Assembly (NCBI GenBank): GCA_027533455.1
Contig: JAPZUC010000004.1
Coordinates: 62,001-126,000 of the forward strand
Origin: Porphyrobacter sp.
GTDB lineage: Bacteria; Pseudomonadota; Alphaproteobacteria; Sphingomonadales; Sphingomonadaceae
DNA: 64,000 nucleotides
Reading direction: 5' to 3'
The notes beneath the pieces were generated by a model. It was not told the DNA's origin, did not search any database, and saw nothing but the letters and a program-made list of their open reading frames with translations. Position 1 is the first letter of the stretch; every line of letters starts with the position of its first letter. Of the stretch, positions 37,192 through 46,824 are shown piece after piece. A program made the position numbers and the translations under genes.

Positions 37192-38100
37192 ATGAGCCCG
37201 GCCCCGCACACATCCCCCTCAGCCGTCACGCGCGCGCCTTTCCGGCTTGCCATCACCACGCTTGCCGCGGGCACAGCCTTGCTTGGCGCTTGCGCCACGC
37301 CGGCTCTGCCCCCGCCGCCTCCGCCGCCGGCTGCGCGCCCGCCGGCGGTGGTCGAGGCCGTGCCCTACCGCCCGCTGCCGCCCGGCGGCGCGCATTACGT
37401 CATAAACCTGCCCGCACGCGGGCCTGACGGGCGGCGCATCACGGTCAATTCGAACCTGTCGAACGACCAGCTGGTCTGGAACCTGCGCTCGGCCTGGAAT
37501 GTCGCCGCGCTCAATTGCCTTGCGCCGGAATATGATCCGATCCTGCAAGGCTACCGCGCGTTCCTGACGAAGAACGTCAAGGGGCTGAAGGCGGTCAACG
37601 ACCGGCTCGAGACAAGCTACGCGAGCCGCTTCCGCACCCGCCGTGACGCGATAGTCGCGCGCGATGGTTACACCACGCAGGTCTACAACTTCTTCGCCGA
37701 GCCTGCCGCGCGCGCCGGGTTCTGCCGCGCCGCGCTCGACATGTCGAACCGCGCCCTGGCCGCCCCGCCGAGCGATCCGCTGGCCTTTGCGCAAGCGAAT
37801 TTCGACGGGTTGATGATGCCGTTCGAAGCGTTCTTTAACGAATACGAGGCCTATCAGCGCGCGTCGGGCGAATGGGACGCAAAGTGGGGGGCGATGTACG
37901 GCGCCTCGCAGCCGGGCTGGGTGGCGGTGCAGCAGCACCGCGCGGGCCTTGCCGCCGATCCGATGTCGGGTGCGAAGCAGTCCGTCATCGATCCGGTCAC
38001 GGGCCTGCCGGTACCCGTCATTCCGGTCAACGAAGGCGTCACCTCGCAACCGGTGGTCCAGCCGATCGCGCCTGCGACAGGCACCGCGCCGGGCAAGTAG
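37192..38100 (+). CDS. hypothetical lipoprotein
   Basis: 302 residues. N-terminal hydrophobic stretch and lipobox LLGAC (Cys at about 34), then a polyproline tract (PPPPPPPAARPPA), so a surface or periplasmic lipoprotein is likely. The body has YASRFRTRRDAIVARDGYTTQVYNFFA and an Ala/Pro-rich tail. Two further Cys (about 109 and 179) may pair. No family I recognise. The ATG at 37192 follows a GGAGAGAGA sequence. Confidence 0.65.
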   Translation: MSPAPHTSPSAVTRAPFRLAITTLAAGTALLGACATPALPPPPPPPAARPPAVVEAVPYRPLPPGGAHYVINLPARGPDGRRITVNSNLSNDQLVWNLRSAWNVAALNCLAPEYDPILQGYRAFLTKNVKGLKAVNDRLETSYASRFRTRRDAIVARDGYTTQVYNFFAEPAARAGFCRAALDMSNRALAAPPSDPLAFAQANFDGLMMPFEAFFNEYEAYQRASGEWDAKWGAMYGASQPGWVAVQQHRAGLAADPMSGAKQSVIDPVTGLPVPVIPVNEGVTSQPVVQPIAPATGTAPGK

Positions 38101-38208
38101 CAATGGGCAATCGCGGCGCAAAAACGCCGTTGCAAGCCTTTTTGCTAACCGCTAATGCCCGCCCTCACTTGTCGACCTACGGGGTGTGACGGGCGCGAAA
38201 ACTGGAAC

Positions 38209-38280
<72 letters not shown>

Positions 38281-38284
<4 letters not shown>

Positions 38285-38337
38285 GTTAAACGCATGAGGC
38301 CTCCCCCCTGTGGGGAGGCCTCATGCGTTTAACTGGT
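38281..38337 (+). terminator. 26-bp perfect hairpin overlapping the tRNA-Ala 3' end
   Basis: Arms 38281-38306 and 38312-38337 are exact reverse complements around a 5-base loop (CCTGT). The left arm begins with the tRNA's ACCA. A T-rich stretch (TTCTTGTTTT) follows at 38341. Probably the tRNA terminator, though far longer and more perfect than needed. Confidence 0.65.
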
Positions 38338-38343
38338 CGGTTC

Positions 38344-38456
38344 TTGTTTTAGCCCTCAGACGCCGGGCGCAGCGCGTCCGCGCTGCTTGGCTTTCCTCGC
38401 ATAAGCTCGGGCGGCCGGTCGGCCTTGGGGCGCTGCGCGCCGCATATGCGCTCCCA
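38344..38456 (+). repeat. diverged copy C of the three-hairpin repeat
   Basis: It shares the TCCTCGC spacer, CGGGCGG...CGGCCTTG and the final hairpin with a TGC loop (GGCGC-TGC-GCGCC, 38429-38441) with copies A and B, in the same order. The first hairpin is GCAGCGCG-TC-CGCGCTGC (38369-38386). No gene is seen in this stretch. Confidence 0.45.
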
Positions 38457-38509
38457 ATCTTGGTATTCCCCACACTGCTTGCCGTCAGCTTGACCTGACG
38501 CTATCGCTG

Positions 38510-38690
38510 CTCCCGCGCCAAGGTAACGGGAATGCGGTTTGATGCCGCAGCTGTCCCTGCAACTGTAAGCGGTGAGTATGCGGTGCGCGCCCCTTTTTCG
38601 CGAAGGGGCAGCCACTGGAGCGGCGACGTTCCGGGAAGGCGAGCACCCCATGCGTTGATCCGTGAGCCAGGAGACCGACCGGGGCGTGTC
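38510..38690 (+). ncRNA. cobalamin (B12) riboswitch
   Basis: Conserved elements appear in order: GGTAACGGGAATGCGGT, GATGCCGCAGCTGTCCCTGC, AACTGTAAGCGG, AGCCACTG (38610), GGGAAGGCGAG, and the B12 box AGCCAGGAGACC (38665-38676). Adenosyl- or aqua-cobalamin binding normally reduces expression of the gene behind it, here a BtuB-like receptor starting at 38815. The inverted repeat TGTCGCTC (38687)/GAGCGACA (38743) may belong to the expression platform. Exact ends are approximate. Confidence 0.93.
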
Positions 38691-38814
38691 GCTCTTTGCT
38701 TGGCTCAGGGATTGGCCAGGCGCGGAAAAGCACTTCTGTTGTGAGCGACATCACCGGGCTGTGAGGGATGGGATCCCCTCGCGGCCTTCGTGTTGCTGAT
38801 GACGGGAGGAATCC

Positions 38815-40764
38815 GTGAAGAATTTGAAATTGTTGTGCAGCGTCGCCGGGGCGGCGCTGGCTTGGGCTGTGCCTGCCTATGCGCATGATGCTGGCATTCA
38901 GGATGAGGGCTCCGTAGGCCCCGAGGTCCGCACGGCTGCCGCGCGTGACGATATCATCGTCACCGCCAGCCGCTCAGGGCGGCTCGACCTGCCCGCGCGC
39001 TACCCTGGCTCATTGACCCTCATCACTGCCGACGACCTCGACAACCGGCAGACCCACGACATCGCCGATGTGCTGCGCGATGTCCCCGGCGTGGCGGTGG
39101 CAGGCATTGCAGGGCAGACCCAGATCCGCCTGCGCGGCAGCGAGGCCAATCATGTCCTGGTGCTGGTCGACGGGATCGAAGTCTCCGATCCTTTCGCGGG
39201 CGAGTTTGACGTTGGCACCCTGCAATCCGAACCCGGCGCGCGGGTTGAGGTGCTGCGCGGGCCGCAGTCGGCCCTCTACGGCTCTGATGCGATCGGCGGC
39301 GTGGTCGCTTATCAGAGCGCCAGCGGACGCAGCCAGCCGGGCTTTGCCGCAAGGCTGGAAGGGGGCACGCAAGGCACTGCCAACGGCGCGCTGCGTTATG
39401 GGGTGCATGGCGATATCTGGGACGCGGCACTTTCCGCCGTGGTGGTCAGCACCGATGGCCAGCCCAATGCGCGCGGTGGCACCCGCGATATCGGGCGCGA
39501 CAGCTACACGCTGGCAGGCAAGGGCAATCTTAAGGTGACGGAGACCCTCACCCTGCGCGCCGTCGCCCGTTTCATCCGCACCGAGGGGCAAACCAACGAC
39601 AGCGACTTCGACCCCGCCAGCCCCACCTTCGGCTTCACCATCGATAGCCCCGGCGTGACCTTCACCAACGAGGCGATCTACGCCCTCGTCGGGGCGCGGC
39701 TGGACACGCTCGGCGGACGTTGGACGCATGACCTGTCCGCCCAGATCGCCGAAGTGGACCGCGAAACGGATAGCCCCTTCGGCCTGACCTCGGCCAGCGA
39801 AGGCGACCGCGTGAAGGCTTCCTATGTCACTGCCTTCAACCCGGCTGACGAACATAACCTGACCTTCGCGGCGGATTACGAGCGTGAGAGCTTCCGCAAC
39901 GCACTGGCGGCGAGTGGCGGGTTCACCGGGCGGCGCGCAATCGAGCAGATCGGCCTTGTCGGCGAATATCGCTATGCAGGTCAGGACGTCGACCTTTCCG
40001 CAGCGCTGCGCCACGACATCAACGACCTGTTCCGCAATGCGACCACCTTCCGCGTCGGCGCAGGCTACCGCATCACCGAGACCACCCGCCTGCGCGCCGC
40101 GGCGGGGAGCGGCGTCAAGAACCCCGGCTTCTTCGAGCTTTACGGCTTCGTCGATGGCCGCTTCATCGGCAATGCCGCGCTGCGGCCCGAAAAGTCGACG
40201 GGTTGGGAAGTGGGCCTCGACCAGCAGCTTGGCGATCGTGCCACCGTTGCAGTGACCTATTTCGACAGCGAGCTGGAAGGCGAGATCTTCACCACCTTCC
40301 TGCCGCCGACCTTCATTGCCACGCCTTCCAACCGCACGACCTCGAGCCAGCAGCGCGGGGTGGAGGTATCGCTCAGCGCGCGGCTGGCCGACCAGTGGAG
40401 CCTCGATGCGGCTTACAGCTACCTCGATGCCGAGGAGAACAGGGTGCGCGAAGTGCGCCGCCCGCGCCATATCGCCAGCGCCGCACTGACGTGGAGCGCG
40501 CCCAGCGATGCCGCCTCGGCCACGCTGGTGGTGCGGCACAATGGCGCGACACCGGATGTGGCCTTCACCGATCCGAGCTTCGTTCCGGTGCGGGTCACGC
40601 TGGATGACTACACCCTCGTCAATCTCAACGCCCGGGTGAAGCTGACCGACAGCCTCAGCGCCTTCGCGCGGGTCGATAACCTGCTCGATGAGACTTACGA
40701 GCAGGTGTTCAGCTTCGTCTCTCCCGGCCGATCTGCGGTCGTGGGGGTTGAAGCGAGGTTCTGA
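38815..40764 (+). CDS. btuB: TonB-dependent vitamin B12 receptor BtuB
   Basis: 649 residues. Outer-membrane beta-barrel importing cobalamin with TonB/ExbBD energy. Signal peptide (cleavage near AYAHD), TonB box DDIIVTASR (about 43-51), plug domain with ADVLRDVPGVAV, IRLRGSEANHVLVLVDGIEV and RVEVLRGPQSALYGSDAIGGVV, then a barrel ending in VVGVEARF with the terminal Phe needed for insertion. It starts with GTG at 38815 behind GGGAGGAAT. The riboswitch upstream confirms B12 as the likely substrate. Confidence 0.93.
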   Translation: MKNLKLLCSVAGAALAWAVPAYAHDAGIQDEGSVGPEVRTAAARDDIIVTASRSGRLDLPARYPGSLTLITADDLDNRQTHDIADVLRDVPGVAVAGIAGQTQIRLRGSEANHVLVLVDGIEVSDPFAGEFDVGTLQSEPGARVEVLRGPQSALYGSDAIGGVVAYQSASGRSQPGFAARLEGGTQGTANGALRYGVHGDIWDAALSAVVVSTDGQPNARGGTRDIGRDSYTLAGKGNLKVTETLTLRAVARFIRTEGQTNDSDFDPASPTFGFTIDSPGVTFTNEAIYALVGARLDTLGGRWTHDLSAQIAEVDRETDSPFGLTSASEGDRVKASYVTAFNPADEHNLTFAADYERESFRNALAASGGFTGRRAIEQIGLVGEYRYAGQDVDLSAALRHDINDLFRNATTFRVGAGYRITETTRLRAAAGSGVKNPGFFELYGFVDGRFIGNAALRPEKSTGWEVGLDQQLGDRATVAVTYFDSELEGEIFTTFLPPTFIATPSNRTTSSQQRGVEVSLSARLADQWSLDAAYSYLDAEENRVREVRRPRHIASAALTWSAPSDAASATLVVRHNGATPDVAFTDPSFVPVRVTLDDYTLVNLNARVKLTDSLSAFARVDNLLDETYEQVFSFVSPGRSAVVGVEARF

Positions 40765-40845
40765 AAACGCCGCTTCTGCATGCGAGGGGAAAGGCTGCGT
40801 GCCATTCTCCTCGCAATTGCAGCAGAAAATGCATAAGGGGCGCCC

Positions 40846-41910
40846 ATGCATTTTCTCGACCAAGCGAAGATCTATGTGAAGTCCGGCGGAGGCGGCCCCG
40901 GGGCCGTCTCTTTCCGGCGTGAGATGTACGTCGAATATGGCGGCCCTGACGGCGGCAATGGCGGGCGCGGCGGCGACATCGTGTTCGAAGCCGTGGCTGG
41001 CCTCAACACGCTGATCGACTTCCGCTATTCGCAGCACTTTAAGGCCCCGCGCGGCCAGCACGGGATGGGCAAGGACCGCACCGGTGCCAGCGCCAAGCCG
41101 CTGGTCATCAAGGTGCCGGTCGGCACGCAGATCCTGTCCGAGGACAAGGAAGAAGTGCTCGCCGACTTCACCGAGGTCGGCCAGCGCATCACTTTCCTTG
41201 AAGGCGGATTGGGCGGGCGCGGCAATGCCTCCTACAAAACCTCCACCAATCGCGCCCCGCGCCAGCACCAGGATGGCATTCCGGGCGAGGAAGCCTGGGT
41301 GTGGCTGCGGCTGAAGCTGCTCGCCGACGTGGGCCTTGTCGGCATGCCCAACGCGGGCAAATCGACCTTCATCAACGCGGTCTCCAATGCGCAGGCCAAG
41401 GTGGGCGATTATGCCTTCACCACATTGGTGCCCAAGCTCGGGGTGGTGCGCCACAAGGGCCGCGAATTCGTGCTCGCCGACATCCCCGGCCTGATCGAGG
41501 GCGCGGCAGAGGGCGCCGGGATCGGCGACCGCTTCCTCGGCCATATCGAGCGTTGCCGGGTGCTGATCCACCTGATCGACATCACCGGCACCAACGAAAC
41601 CGACCCAGCCGAAGCGATGCGGATCGTCGAAGAGGAGCTGATCGCATACGGCGCGGGCCTTGAAGACAAGGCGCGACTGGTGGTGCTGAACAAGCTCGAT
41701 CTGGCCGATGCTGAACTCGTCGAAGGCTTCCGCGCCGAGCTGATCGCTGCGGGCGCGGACAAGGTGTTTGCCGTGTCCGGCGCGACCGGCGCGGGCATTC
41801 CCGAACTGCTGGACGCGGTGCTCGGCTATCTGCCAGCCTCGACCTCGACCGAGACCAAGACCGTCGAAATCGAGGACGAGGACGACGCACCCGAGTGGTC
41901 GCCGCTGTAA
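40846..41910 (+). CDS. obgE: ribosome-assembly GTPase ObgE/CgtA
   Basis: 354 residues. A 50S-associated GTPase in ribosome maturation and growth control. Glycine-rich Obg fold ([17 protein letters not shown] to [21 protein letters not shown], in pieces, about 10-145), then the G domain: G1 GMPNAGKST (about 167-175), G3 [15 protein letters not shown]4 NKLD, G5 SGATGAGI. Short acidic C-terminal tail. The obgE-proB order is common in bacteria. Confidence 0.96.
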   Translation: MHFLDQAKIYVKSGGGGPGAVSFRREMYVEYGGPDGGNGGRGGDIVFEAVAGLNTLIDFRYSQHFKAPRGQHGMGKDRTGASAKPLVIKVPVGTQILSEDKEEVLADFTEVGQRITFLEGGLGGRGNASYKTSTNRAPRQHQDGIPGEEAWVWLRLKLLADVGLVGMPNAGKSTFINAVSNAQAKVGDYAFTTLVPKLGVVRHKGREFVLADIPGLIEGAAEGAGIGDRFLGHIERCRVLIHLIDITGTNETDPAEAMRIVEEELIAYGAGLEDKARLVVLNKLDLADAELVEGFRAELIAAGADKVFAVSGATGAGIPELLDAVLGYLPASTSTETKTVEIEDEDDAPEWSPL

Positions 41911-41934
41911 CTCGAGTGCGATGCTGATCCGCCC

Positions 41935-43053
41935 ATGTTGACCAAGCTGTCCAACATCACCGCCGCGCGGCGGATCGTGGTCAAGATCGGCTCTGCGCTG
42001 CTGGTCGGCGGGGGACTGCCGCGCGAGGCGTGGCTGGCGCGAATGGCAGGCGATCTGGCGATGCTGCGAGGGGCGGGCGCGCAGGTGATCGTAGTGAGTT
42101 CGGGCGCGATTGCGCTGGGCGCGGCGCGGCTGGGGCTTGCCAAGGGAGGGCGCGGCAGCCTCGCGGATGCGCAGGCGGCGGCTGCCGTGGGCCAGATCTC
42201 GCTGGCCGATCTGTGGAGCCGCGCGCTGGGCGGTGAGGGCATTACCGCAGCACAAATGCTGCTGACGCTGGGCGATCTGGAGGACCGGCGGCGCTATCTC
42301 AATGCCTCGGCCACACTCGACCGGCTGCTGGAGGCAGGGGTCATCCCTGTCATCAACGAGAACGATTCCGTCGCGACCGAGGAAATCCGCTTCGGCGACA
42401 ATGACCGGCTGGCCGCGCGAGTGGCACAGGCGGCCAATGCCGATCTGGTGCTGCTGCTCTCCGACGTCGACGGGCTCTACGACCGCGACCCGCGTGAGCC
42501 GGGGGCGGCACTAGTGCCGGTGGTTGACGCCGTGACGCCCGAGGTGATGGCGATGGCGAGCGGAGCTTCGTCCTCGGGCCTAGGTTCGGGGGGAATGATC
42601 TCCAAACTTCAGGCGGCGCAAATTGCGACGCGCGCCGGTATTGCGCTCGGCATCCTCAACGGCACGCATGACGCGCCGATTGCCCATGCTCTGGCGGCGG
42701 GGACAGGGACACTTTTCCTGCCGGTGCGCAGCGATTCCGCCCGCAAGGCGTGGCTCGGCGGGCGGCTTGCACCAGCGGGCGAGCTGCGCGTCGACAAGGG
42801 CTGCGCCGAAGCCTTGAAGGGCGGGGCGAGCCTGCTGGCGGCGGGCGTCGTCGGCGTCTCGGGCCAGTTCCGGCGCGGCGATCTTGTCAGCGTGCTGAGT
42901 TTGCGCGGCGAACGACTGGCGCAAGGTCTGGCCGAGTATGACGCGGCCGAAATGCAGATGATTGCGGGCAAGCGCGCCGAGGATCAGGCCGAACGATTGG
43001 GCTATGCACCGCGCTCCTGCGTGATCCACCGCGATCACATGGTCTTGCTGTGA
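41935..43053 (+). CDS. proB: glutamate 5-kinase
   Basis: 372 residues, full-length type: amino-acid kinase domain (VVKIGSALLVGGGLPREAW, VVSSGAIALGAARLGL, INENDSVATEEIRFGDNDRLAA, GLGSGGMISKLQAAQIATRAG) followed by a C-terminal PUA domain (about 275-365). First, proline-inhibited step of proline synthesis. Starts 25 bases after obgE; overlaps the next gene by four bases (GTGA). Confidence 0.95.
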   Translation: MLTKLSNITAARRIVVKIGSALLVGGGLPREAWLARMAGDLAMLRGAGAQVIVVSSGAIALGAARLGLAKGGRGSLADAQAAAAVGQISLADLWSRALGGEGITAAQMLLTLGDLEDRRRYLNASATLDRLLEAGVIPVINENDSVATEEIRFGDNDRLAARVAQAANADLVLLLSDVDGLYDRDPREPGAALVPVVDAVTPEVMAMASGASSSGLGSGGMISKLQAAQIATRAGIALGILNGTHDAPIAHALAAGTGTLFLPVRSDSARKAWLGGRLAPAGELRVDKGCAEALKGGASLLAAGVVGVSGQFRRGDLVSVLSLRGERLAQGLAEYDAAEMQMIAGKRAEDQAERLGYAPRSCVIHRDHMVLL

Positions 43054-43967
43054 GCCTTTTGGCGATCACTGGCGCGACCGGTTTCGTCGGGAGTGCAGTC
43101 CTATCCGAGGCGTTGGCGCAGGGGCATATCGTCCGCGCGTTGGCCCGCCGCGATCAGGCTGCCCGCGCGGGCGTGGAGTGGGTGCGCGGCGATCTTGGGG
43201 ACACAGCGGCGCTCGCGTCACTGGTCGAAGGCACAGACGCGGTGATCCACGTTGCAGGGCTGACCAACACGCCAGACCCTGCGGATTTCGACGTCGCCAA
43301 TGTAACCGGCACCGCCAATGTTATCGCCGCGATGCAGGCCGCGGGTGTCAAGCGGCTGGTGTTCGTCTCATCATTGTCGGCGCGAATGCCCGCGCTGTCG
43401 GCCTATGGCGCCTCGAAGGCCAAGGCTGAGACTCTTATGGAGGCGAGCGGGCTCGACTGGACCACGGTGCGCCCGCCCGGCGTCTATGGACCGCGCGATA
43501 TCGATTACCTCGACATGTTCCGCACCGCCAAGTGGGGCTTCGTCCCGCTCCCGCCGGGCGGGGCAAGCTCGATCATCCATGCGGATGATCTGGCGGCGCT
43601 TCTGGTGGCGCTCGCTGCGAGCAATGCCGCACCAACGAAGAAGAAGGTCTATGAGCCCGACGACGGCCGCGAGGGCGGGTGGAGCCACAAGGAGCTCGCG
43701 GCCGCGATCGGGAGAGCGGTGGGGCGGGCCCGAGTGTTCGCGCCGCATCTTCCCCGCGCCGTGCTTGCTGCTGCTGCCGTTGCTGACCGGATCGCAAGGG
43801 GCGACCGCGCCAAGCTTACGACCGACCGGGTCGGCTATATGGCGCACCCCAACTGGGTCTCGCGCTTCGACCGCAAGCCGCCGCCGGGCATCTGGCAGCC
43901 GCGCATTACCGGCGAGGAAGGCCTCAAGGCGACCGCCGAATGGTACCGTCGCGAGGGATGGCTCTAA
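43050..43967 (+). CDS. NAD-dependent epimerase/dehydratase family protein
   Basis: 305 residues. Extended SDR: ITGATGFVGSAVLSEAL (about 6-22), DAVIHVAGLTN, FVSSLSARMPALSAYGASKAKAE with the Tyr-x3-Lys (YGASK), and RPPGVYGPRD. Such proteins act on nucleotide sugars or as complex I assembly-type or oxidoreductase factors; this one resembles the NDUFA9/complex I-associated subgroup only loosely. GTG start overlapping the proB stop. Specific function not predictable. Confidence 0.82.
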   Translation: MSLLAITGATGFVGSAVLSEALAQGHIVRALARRDQAARAGVEWVRGDLGDTAALASLVEGTDAVIHVAGLTNTPDPADFDVANVTGTANVIAAMQAAGVKRLVFVSSLSARMPALSAYGASKAKAETLMEASGLDWTTVRPPGVYGPRDIDYLDMFRTAKWGFVPLPPGGASSIIHADDLAALLVALAASNAAPTKKKVYEPDDGREGGWSHKELAAAIGRAVGRARVFAPHLPRAVLAAAAVADRIARGDRAKLTTDRVGYMAHPNWVSRFDRKPPPGIWQPRITGEEGLKATAEWYRREGWL

Positions 43968-43971
43968 AGCC

Positions 43972-44757
43972 TTAGAGGAACGGCTCTTCGCCCGGCTTGT
44001 GGATGCCGCATTCGGTCTTGTCCCAGCCCTTCCAGCGGCCCGACCGCGGGTCTTCGCCCGGCGCGACCTGGGTGGTGCAGGGCGAGCAGCCGATCGACGG
44101 ATAGCCCTGCGCGATCAGCGGGTGGCGCGGCAGGTCATGTTGGATGAAGTAGCCCTCGATCTGGCCTGCGTCCCAATCGATCAGCGGGTTGATCTTGAGC
44201 CGCCCTTGCGCGTCCGAAGTGTCGATCTCGAAGCGCGGCAGATTGGCGCGGGTCGCGGCCTGGAAAGCTTTCCTGCCAGTGAAGCTCGCGTCATAATGCG
44301 CCATCGCTTTTGCAAGCGGCTTGACCTTCCGGATCTCGCAGCAGCCGTCGGGATCGTAGGACCAGCGCAAACCGGTTTCGTCCTTCTTGGAGAGGTCTTC
44401 CGCCTCCGGGGTCAGCACCACCAGATTGAGCCCGAACCGCTCAACCAGCAGATCGCGGTAGGCGAGCGTTTCGGCAAAATGCTTGCCGGTGTCGAGGAAC
44501 AGCACTGGCACCTTTGGTTCGACGCTGGCGACAAGGTGCAGCAGCACCGCGCTCTCCGCTCCGAAGCTGGAGACCACCGCCAGATCGCCCGCGAGATTGT
44601 CGCGGATCACCGCTTCCAGCATCTCCTGCGTCGAGGAGCCGCGGAACATCCGGTTGAGGCGCACGGCGTCATGCTCGGTAAAGCGCGGCGCTAGGTCGAG
44701 AATGTCGGGCGTATGCGCGATCATGCCGATCTTGGAGAGCGAAACGTCAGGCTTCAT
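43972..44757 (-). CDS. cysH: adenylylsulfate/phosphoadenylylsulfate reductase CysH (4Fe-4S type)
   Basis: 261 residues from the ATG at 44757. Reduces activated sulfate to sulfite. VVSSFGAESAVLLHLV (P-loop-like PP motif, about 64-79), LFLDTGKHFAETL, then two Cys pairs: DGCCEIRKVKPL and GCSPCTTQV, which in characterised enzymes bind a 4Fe-4S cluster and mark APS-using reductases; the catalytic Cys is in KTECGIH at the C-terminus. It overlaps the DUF934 gene by 11 bases and is the last gene of the sulfur operon. Confidence 0.94.
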   Translation of the reverse strand: MKPDVSLSKIGMIAHTPDILDLAPRFTEHDAVRLNRMFRGSSTQEMLEAVIRDNLAGDLAVVSSFGAESAVLLHLVASVEPKVPVLFLDTGKHFAETLAYRDLLVERFGLNLVVLTPEAEDLSKKDETGLRWSYDPDGCCEIRKVKPLAKAMAHYDASFTGRKAFQAATRANLPRFEIDTSDAQGRLKINPLIDWDAGQIEGYFIQHDLPRHPLIAQGYPSIGCSPCTTQVAPGEDPRSGRWKGWDKTECGIHKPGEEPFL

Positions 44758-45202
44758 GGCGCTTGTCTGCAATCGTCCGGCGCGCATCGGCGGCGCGCTG
44801 GTAGACGTTCTCCCACGTCGCAAAGGCGCGGGCTGCGTCTTCCTCGTCGAGGCGCTTGTCGGGGGCGAAGCTGTCAAAGCCGCAGCGGCGCATGTGGCTG
44901 AGCTGGTCGATCAGCACCGCGCCGACCGCGCGCAATTCGCCCGCGTAGCCCGCCTCGCGCAAGATACGCGCCGCCGAGTAACCGCGCCCGTCGCCGAAGC
45001 TGGGGAAGTTGACCTCCACCAGCGCGAGGCGATCCAGAAACGGCAGCAGCACCCGCGCATCGTCACCGGGCTCGATCCGGACGGCGGTGGCGTTGGTCTG
45101 GTCGCAGCAGGAATCGACCGTGACGGCGGCGTGATCCACCGGCTCGTCATCGCGGAAGCGGAACTGCACCTCGTCGGGGCTGGTGCCAAGATTGTCAGCC
45201 AT
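44747..45202 (-). CDS. DUF934 domain-containing protein
   Basis: 151 residues from the ATG at 45202. VRIEPGDDARVLLPFLDRLALVEVNFPSFGDGRGYSAARILRE, in segments about 45-85, is the conserved DUF934 core; the tail FDSFAPDKRLDEEDAARAF is also typical. The family is nearly always found between sulfite reductase and cysH, so a helper role in sulfate reduction is likely, but no activity is established. Overlaps cysI by eight bases and cysH by 11. Confidence 0.92.
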   Translation of the reverse strand: MADNLGTSPDEVQFRFRDDEPVDHAAVTVDSCCDQTNATAVRIEPGDDARVLLPFLDRLALVEVNFPSFGDGRGYSAARILREAGYAGELRAVGAVLIDQLSHMRRCGFDSFAPDKRLDEEDAARAFATWENVYQRAADARRTIADKRHEA

Positions 45203-46823
45203 ACAATGCCTCCTTGAACGGCTCCATGCCGATGCGGCGATAGGTATCGAGGAAGCGCTCGCCATCCGCACGGGTCGCGAGATAGATGTCGGTGACCTTT
45301 TCGACCGCGGCGATCACGCCATCCTCGTCGAAGCCGGGGCCGGTGATCTTGGCGAGGCTGACGTCCTCGGCCTCAGATCCGCCGAGCGAGATCTGGTAGT
45401 TCTCGGTGCCTTTTTTATCGACGCCGAGAATGCCGATGTGGCCCGCGTGGTGGTGCCCGCAGGCATTGATGCAGCCGGAGATTTTCAGCTTCAACTCGCC
45501 CACCACTTCGGTGCGACCGGTTTCGGCAAAACGCTCCGAAATGCGCTGGGCGAGCGGGATCGAACGCGCGTTGGCAAGGCTGCAATAATCAAGGCCGGGG
45601 CAGGCGATGATGTCCTCGATCGTGTCCATGTTGGGCGCGCCGAGGCCCGCCTCGTCGAGCGCAGTCCACACGGCGTGCAGGTCAGCGATACGGACGTGGG
45701 GCAGCAGCAGGTTCTGCGTGTGCATCACCCGCAGTTCGTCGAAGGAATATTCGCGGGCGAGCCGTGCCACGACGCGCATCTGCTCCGAAGTCGCATCGCC
45801 GGGGATGCCACCTGCGGGCTTGAGGCTGATGACCGCCGACACATAGGCGTCATGCTTGTGGCGGTGGGTGTTGCGGTCGACCCACAAGGCGAAATCGGGG
45901 TCCGAGCGGTCCACCGTCTTGGGGCCATCGACGAAGGCGGGCGGGGCGAAATACGCGGTGATCCGCGCCAATTCCTCGCGCGGCGGCTCCACCCCGACGC
46001 TCAACAAGTGCGCGAATTCCTCTTCAACTTGGCGGATATATTCCGCAGCGCCCAGTTCATGGACGAGGATCTTGATCCGCGCCTTGTACTTGTTGTCGCG
46101 CCGGCCGTAGCGGTTGTAGACCCGCAGGCAGGCCTCGGCATAGGTAATGAACTGGTCGATGGGCACGAAGTCGCGGATCAGCGGGGCGATCATCGGAGTG
46201 CGTCCCATGCCGCCGCCCGCATAGAACTGCGCGCCGACTTCGCCATCACGCGCAACGATCCGCACGCCGATGTCGTGGAGCCGCATCGCCGCGCGGTCCT
46301 TTTCGGAGGCGATCACCGCGATCTTGAACTTGCGGGGGAGGTAGGTGAACTCCGGGTGGAAGCTCGACCACTGGCGCATCAACTCTGCATAGGGGCGCGG
46401 GTCCACGACCTCGTCGGCGGCAGCGCCCGCGAAGTGGTCGGACGAGATGTTGCGGATGCAGTTGCCGCTGGTCTGGATCGCATGCATCTCGACCGTCGCC
46501 AGATCGGCGAGCGCATCGGCGCAATCTTCCAGCTTGATCCAGTTGTACTGGATGTTCTGGCGGGTGGTGAAGTGCCCGTAGCCGCGGTCATACTTGTCGG
46601 CGATGTCGGCCAGTATCTCCATCTGCCGCGCGTCGAGCGTGCCATAGGGGATGGCGACGCGCAGCATGTACGCGTGGAGCTGCAGGTAAAGCCCGTTCAT
46701 CAGCCGCAGCGGCTTGAACTGGTCTTCGGTCAGCTTGCCTTCGAGGCGGCGGCGGGCCTGATCGCGGAATTCCTCGACGCGGGCATCGACCATAGCTTGG
46801 TCATATTGGTCGTAACGGTACAT
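45195..46823 (-). CDS. cysI: sirohaem-dependent sulfite reductase (hemoprotein, CysI/ferredoxin type)
   Basis: 542 residues. Six-electron reduction of sulfite to sulfide. YGHFTTRQNIQYNWIKLED and TSGNCIRNISSDHFAG are substrate/sirohaem-side motifs; the 4Fe-4S/sirohaem ligands are CPGLDYCSLA (Cys-x5-Cys, about 427-433) and SGCINACGHHHAGHIG (Cys-x3-Cys, about 470-474). Family-typical nitrite/sulfite reductase architecture. No flavoprotein CysJ is adjacent; ferredoxin is a plausible donor. It follows the DUF2849 gene after one base. Confidence 0.92.
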   Translation of the reverse strand: MYRYDQYDQAMVDARVEEFRDQARRRLEGKLTEDQFKPLRLMNGLYLQLHAYMLRVAIPYGTLDARQMEILADIADKYDRGYGHFTTRQNIQYNWIKLEDCADALADLATVEMHAIQTSGNCIRNISSDHFAGAAADEVVDPRPYAELMRQWSSFHPEFTYLPRKFKIAVIASEKDRAAMRLHDIGVRIVARDGEVGAQFYAGGGMGRTPMIAPLIRDFVPIDQFITYAEACLRVYNRYGRRDNKYKARIKILVHELGAAEYIRQVEEEFAHLLSVGVEPPREELARITAYFAPPAFVDGPKTVDRSDPDFALWVDRNTHRHKHDAYVSAVISLKPAGGIPGDATSEQMRVVARLAREYSFDELRVMHTQNLLLPHVRIADLHAVWTALDEAGLGAPNMDTIEDIIACPGLDYCSLANARSIPLAQRISERFAETGRTEVVGELKLKISGCINACGHHHAGHIGILGVDKKGTENYQISLGGSEAEDVSLAKITGPGFDEDGVIAAVEKVTDIYLATRADGERFLDTYRRIGMEPFKEALYG

Positions 46824-46824
46824 A

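Noticed and set aside
39010-42255. Minus-strand open frame of 1081 codons
   Set aside because: Runs antisense through btuB, obgE and proB, all with intact motifs. Long antisense frames are common in GC-rich coding DNA.
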